Origin: an uncultured Lachnospiraceae bacterium | GTDB taxonomy: Bacteria > Bacillota > Clostridia > Lachnospirales > Lachnospiraceae | Reading direction: 5' to 3' | Length of the DNA stretch: 64,000 bases | Assembly: GCA_949051815.1 (NCBI GenBank) | Contig: CARQVR010000011.1 | Location: forward strand, 5,085 to 69,084 | In this document: positions 60,846-64,000 of the stretch, piece by piece | Position numbering within the stretch: the stretch's first letter is position 1 | Layout: each line of letters starts with the position of its first letter | Translations under genes and position numbers: made by a program | The notes under the pieces: model-generated | Database searches by the model: none | What the model saw: the letters and a program-made list of their open reading frames with translations, nothing else | Told to the model about the DNA's origin: nothing

Positions 60846-62210
60846 ATGTGTGCGAAAGAAAACCACCAGAGAACCATATACAGCAATAAAGACCTCGGAA
60901 GACTGATCCTGCCGCTTGTTATGGAGCAGCTTCTGGCTATTTTGGTGGGTATGCTTGATACCGTTATGATCTCCGGTGTCGGAGAAGCGGCGGTATCCGG
61001 GGTTTCTCTTGTAGACAACATTAATATTCTGGTGATCAATGTTTTTGCCGCGCTGGCAACAGGAGGTGCTGTTGTGGCAGGGCATGCGCTGGGACAGAAA
61101 AACCGGGAGCAGGCGGGCAGATTTGCGTGGCAAATGGTGCTTTTCCTGCTCTATTCCTCTGTGACAATGACAGTTTTTCTGCTGGGTGCGCACAGGGTAA
61201 TTTTGCGTGCAATATTTGGTCAGGTAGAGGAAGCCGTGATGACAAGCGCTGTTACTTATCTGATTATTACAGGATTGTCTATCTGCCCGCTTGCCCTTTA
61301 TAATGGCTGTGCCGCGTTATTTCGCGCTATGGGCGACTCAAAGACTACCATGTATATTTCGCTTTTGATGAATCTGATTAATCTTGTGGGAAATGCTGTT
61401 TTGATTTTTCTCTTTCAAATGGGTGTTGCCGGGGCGGCGATTGCAACTTTGATTGCAAGGACGGTGGCAGCGCTTCTTATTTTCAGGCTGATGTTTGACG
61501 GAAAGCGGGAAATTCATTTTCAGAGACGGCTGCCCCTTCGCATGGATTTTTCACAGGTGAAAAAAATTCTGTATATCGGGATTCCGAACGGATTGGAAAA
61601 CAGTTTGTTCCAGCTTGGAAAAATTTTGGTCTTAAGTCTGGTGTCTGCTTTCGGCACATCTGCGATTGCGGCGAACGCTGTCTGCGGTACAATCACAAAC
61701 TTTAATATCCTGCCGGGGATGGCAATTAATATGGCGCTTTTGTCGGTGGCTTCATACTGCATCGGTGCTGGGGATTTCGGGCAGACAAGGTATTATACAA
61801 GAAAATTGATGCGGCTTACATGGCTGTGCACGGGCATAATATCGCTTATTATGATAGCAGGGGCGCCGCTCTTTTTAAAAATCTATCATTTGACGCCGGA
61901 AACGACTACACTGGCTTTACAGGTGATCCGTTATCATGCGGCCATGTGTATGGTGGCGTGGGTGTCTTCCTTTACGCTTCCAAATACCTTGCGTGCGGCG
62001 GGTGATGTGATGTGGACAATGACGATAGCGATTGTTTCCATGTGGGTTTTCAGGATTGGCACGGCGTACTTTTTTAGTCGTGTATTTCATTTGGGACTGA
62101 TTGGCATATGGATTGCTATGACCATTGACTGGATGTTCCGCGCGGTCTGCTATGAGATCAGGTATCGTAGTGGAAAGTGGGAGAAAGCGATGGGAAGACA
62201 GGGAGGTTGA
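60846..62210 (+). CDS. MATE-family multidrug efflux transporter
   Basis: A 12-helix exporter that uses a sodium or proton gradient to remove drugs or toxic metabolites. The N-terminal lobe has LPLVMEQLLAILVGMLDTVM and AAVSGVSLVDNINILVINVF; the second lobe starts near KILYIGIPNGLENSLFQLGK, with the matching GTSAIAANAVCGTITNFNIL. Length 454 is typical. The drug profile is unknown. The start is near GAGGGG, unusually close to the ATG. Confidence 0.93.
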   Translation: MCAKENHQRTIYSNKDLGRLILPLVMEQLLAILVGMLDTVMISGVGEAAVSGVSLVDNINILVINVFAALATGGAVVAGHALGQKNREQAGRFAWQMVLFLLYSSVTMTVFLLGAHRVILRAIFGQVEEAVMTSAVTYLIITGLSICPLALYNGCAALFRAMGDSKTTMYISLLMNLINLVGNAVLIFLFQMGVAGAAIATLIARTVAALLIFRLMFDGKREIHFQRRLPLRMDFSQVKKILYIGIPNGLENSLFQLGKILVLSLVSAFGTSAIAANAVCGTITNFNILPGMAINMALLSVASYCIGAGDFGQTRYYTRKLMRLTWLCTGIISLIMIAGAPLFLKIYHLTPETTTLALQVIRYHAAMCMVAWVSSFTLPNTLRAAGDVMWTMTIAIVSMWVFRIGTAYFFSRVFHLGLIGIWIAMTIDWMFRAVCYEIRYRSGKWEKAMGRQGG

Positions 62211-62357
62211 GACGGAGCAAAATGGTTTCGCCGGAATGGAAAAGGAAAGGGATCGGGAAAACGCGGTTGCCTGAACCGGTGAGAAACTTGAAAGATAAAG
62301 GGAGAGGAAAGTGGCGGAAACAGTCTGGGGCAGGCAGACAAAAAGAGGAAATATATT

Positions 62358-62387
62358 TTGACAAGGATTTTGGTGCTAACGTATAAT
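62358..62387 (+). promoter_or_regulatory. Promoter of guaA
   Basis: TTGACA (62358-62363), 18-base spacer, TATAAT (62382-62387). The leader of about 65 bases shows no purine riboswitch. Confidence 0.75.
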
Positions 62388-62454
62388 AAAAAATGGAAAC
62401 TTTGGGGTTAGGTAAGAACTAGGAGATGTAAAAAACACGAGAGCGGAGATAAAT

Positions 62455-63999
62455 ATGGAAAGAGAAACAGTAATTATATTGGATTTTGGCGGACAGTATA
62501 ACCAACTGGTGGCGCGCCGCGTCAGAGAGTGTAATGTCTATTGTGAAATTTATTCTTATAAGACAGATCTGGCAAAAATACGTGGGATGAATCCGAAGGG
62601 TATTATTTTGACAGGTGGTCCTAACAGTTGTTATGAATCCGGGGCAGCGACCTGTTCTCCTGAACTTTTTGAACTGGGGATTCCTGTCCTGGGGCTTTGC
62701 TACGGTGCGCAGCTTATGATGCAGGTGCTGGGCGGCAGAGTGGAGCAGGCTCCCGTCAGAGAGTATGGCAAGATTAAAGTCACGGTAGATACCGACAGCA
62801 TACTGTTTCAAAATGTATCTCCTAAGACAATCTGCTGGATGAGCCATAACGATTATATATCAAAAATTGCGCCGGATTTTACTGTCTGTGCCCATACAGC
62901 GGACTGCCCGGTGGCCGCTGCGCAAAATCCGGATAAGAATCTGTATGCGATCCAGTTTCATCCGGAAGTACTGCATACAGTCGAGGGCACAAAAATGTTG
63001 TCCAACTTTGTTTATCACGTGTGCGGCTGTACGGGTGATTGGAGGATGGATTCCTTTGTACAGCAGTCTGTTGCGTCAATTCGTAAAAAGGTGGGAGACG
63101 GCAGAGTACTCTGTGCGCTCTCAGGCGGGGTGGATTCTTCCGTGGCAGCGGTGCTTCTCGCTAAAGCGATTGGCAGTCAGCTGACCTGTGTGTTTGTGGA
63201 CCACGGTCTTCTTCGGAAAAATGAGGGTGATGAGGTAGAAGCTGTTTTTGGCCCCAAAGGAGATTATGACCTGAATTTTGTCCGTGTCAATGCGCAGGAT
63301 CGTTTTTATAAAGCGCTGGCCGGCGCAGAGGAGCCGGAAGAGAAGAGAAAAATCATCGGAGAGGAGTTTATCCGTGTGTTTGAGGAGGAGGCCAAAAAGA
63401 TCGGCGCTGTGGACTTCCTTGTGCAGGGCACTATTTATCCCGATGTAGTGGAGAGCGGTCTGGGCGGCGAGAGCGCGGTTATCAAGTCTCACCACAATGT
63501 GGGCGGGCTTCCCGATTATGTGGATTTCAAGGAGATTATCGAACCTCTCCGCGATCTGTTTAAGGATGAGGTGCGTAAGGTTGGGCTGGAACTTGGTATT
63601 CCGGAATATTTGGTTCTTAGACAGCCCTTTCCCGGCCCCGGACTGGGGATTCGGATTATCGGTGAAGTGACGGCGGAAAAGGTGCGGATGGTGCAGGATG
63701 CAGACGCAATTTACCGCGAGGAGATTGCAAAGGCGGGGCTTGATCGAGAGATCAACCAGTATTTTGCGGCGCTTACCAATATGCGCAGCGTGGGTGTTAT
63801 GGGAGACGAGAGAACCTACGAATATGCCGTGGTGCTGCGGGCAGTTAAGACGATAGATTTTATGACGGCGGAGAGCGCAGAGATTCCCTGGGCGGTGCTG
63901 CAGGGAGTTATGAACCGGATTATTAATGAGGTGAAGGGAGTTAACCGGGTGGTGTATGATCTGACGAGTAAGCCGCCGGGGACGATTGAGTTCGAGTGA
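62455..63999 (+). CDS. guaA: GMP synthase (glutamine-hydrolysing)
   Basis: Converts XMP to GMP using glutamine and ATP. The N-terminal class I amidotransferase has the Cys nucleophile in GLCYGAQLM (about residue 82) and His/Glu in QFHPEVLHT. The ATP-pyrophosphatase domain has the PP-loop [20 protein letters not shown] (about 222), and the C-terminal dimerisation part is complete ([22 protein letters not shown]). Length 514 is normal. The stop is just inside the window end. Confidence 0.97.
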   Translation: MERETVIILDFGGQYNQLVARRVRECNVYCEIYSYKTDLAKIRGMNPKGIILTGGPNSCYESGAATCSPELFELGIPVLGLCYGAQLMMQVLGGRVEQAPVREYGKIKVTVDTDSILFQNVSPKTICWMSHNDYISKIAPDFTVCAHTADCPVAAAQNPDKNLYAIQFHPEVLHTVEGTKMLSNFVYHVCGCTGDWRMDSFVQQSVASIRKKVGDGRVLCALSGGVDSSVAAVLLAKAIGSQLTCVFVDHGLLRKNEGDEVEAVFGPKGDYDLNFVRVNAQDRFYKALAGAEEPEEKRKIIGEEFIRVFEEEAKKIGAVDFLVQGTIYPDVVESGLGGESAVIKSHHNVGGLPDYVDFKEIIEPLRDLFKDEVRKVGLELGIPEYLVLRQPFPGPGLGIRIIGEVTAEKVRMVQDADAIYREEIAKAGLDREINQYFAALTNMRSVGVMGDERTYEYAVVLRAVKTIDFMTAESAEIPWAVLQGVMNRIINEVKGVNRVVYDLTSKPPGTIEFE

Positions 64000-64000
64000 T

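Noticed and set aside
62177..62386. 69-codon very basic open frame between MATE and guaA
   Set aside because: Its composition is low-complexity Lys/Arg, it overlaps the MATE gene end and the guaA promoter, and no ribosome site or family is seen.

Overview
The window comes from a spore-forming anaerobic Firmicute, most likely a Lachnospiraceae (Clostridia) gut bacterium. The evidence is moderate GC content, strong AGGAGG-type ribosome binding sites, frequent GTG/TTG starts, sporulation genes (spoIID, a spoIIQ-like gene, a sipL-like gene, spoIIID), a class 1B dihydroorotate dehydrogenase with its PyrK subunit, and lar nickel-pincer genes. No rRNA, tRNA or CRISPR array was recognised.

Layout. 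1-6 kb: the end of an Hsp70-family gene, hflX, a Fic enzyme and an aconitase-family hydratase. 6-14 kb: secreted or calcium-binding proteins, spoIID and spoIIQ, an amidohydrolase, a GH9-like lipoprotein that seems to lack its catalytic residues, and a PlsC acyltransferase. 14.6-22.6 kb: pyrimidine synthesis (pyrC, pyrK, pyrD), interrupted by about 5 kb of unrelated cargo (candidate structured RNA, Rpn-type nuclease, acetyltransferases, regulator, small EamA protein, DNA repair methyltransferase). 22.6-38 kb: a SipL-like spore protein, a spermidine-synthase-like membrane protein, a GH42 beta-galactosidase, ispE with a GntR regulator, murI, a PPIase lipoprotein, asnS, an NlpC/P60 hydrolase and a radical SAM protein. 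38.6-45.9 kb: larE-larB-larC followed by a nickel/peptide-type ABC transporter, probably one nickel-cofactor locus. 46-49.7 kb: a chemoreceptor and a diguanylate cyclase.

50-60.5 kb is an AT-rich accessory island. It holds several genes damaged by deletion or fusion, a RelE-type toxin-antitoxin pair, a large primase-helicase of the TOTE conflict type, a broken DUF4143 ATPase remnant, and a 669-residue winged-helix plus PD-(D/E)XK nuclease protein. Its right-hand 6.8 kb lies between a truncated 5' copy of spoIIID and the intact gene. The two copies differ only at synonymous sites over their first 57 bases and are then identical for 44 bases, which looks like an integration site. MATE and guaA follow.

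The two most interesting signals are this spoIIID-associated island and a repeated leader design at spoIID, the sipL-like gene and spoIIID. In each, a sigmaE-like promoter overlaps the 5' arm of a hairpin whose 3' arm carries the Shine-Dalgarno sequence. Only read-through RNA could then form the hairpin, while RNA started at the sporulation promoter would be freely translated. Minor themes are two dispersed palindromic repeat families next to terminators and operon junctions, and a GntR-type operator at the ispE promoter.
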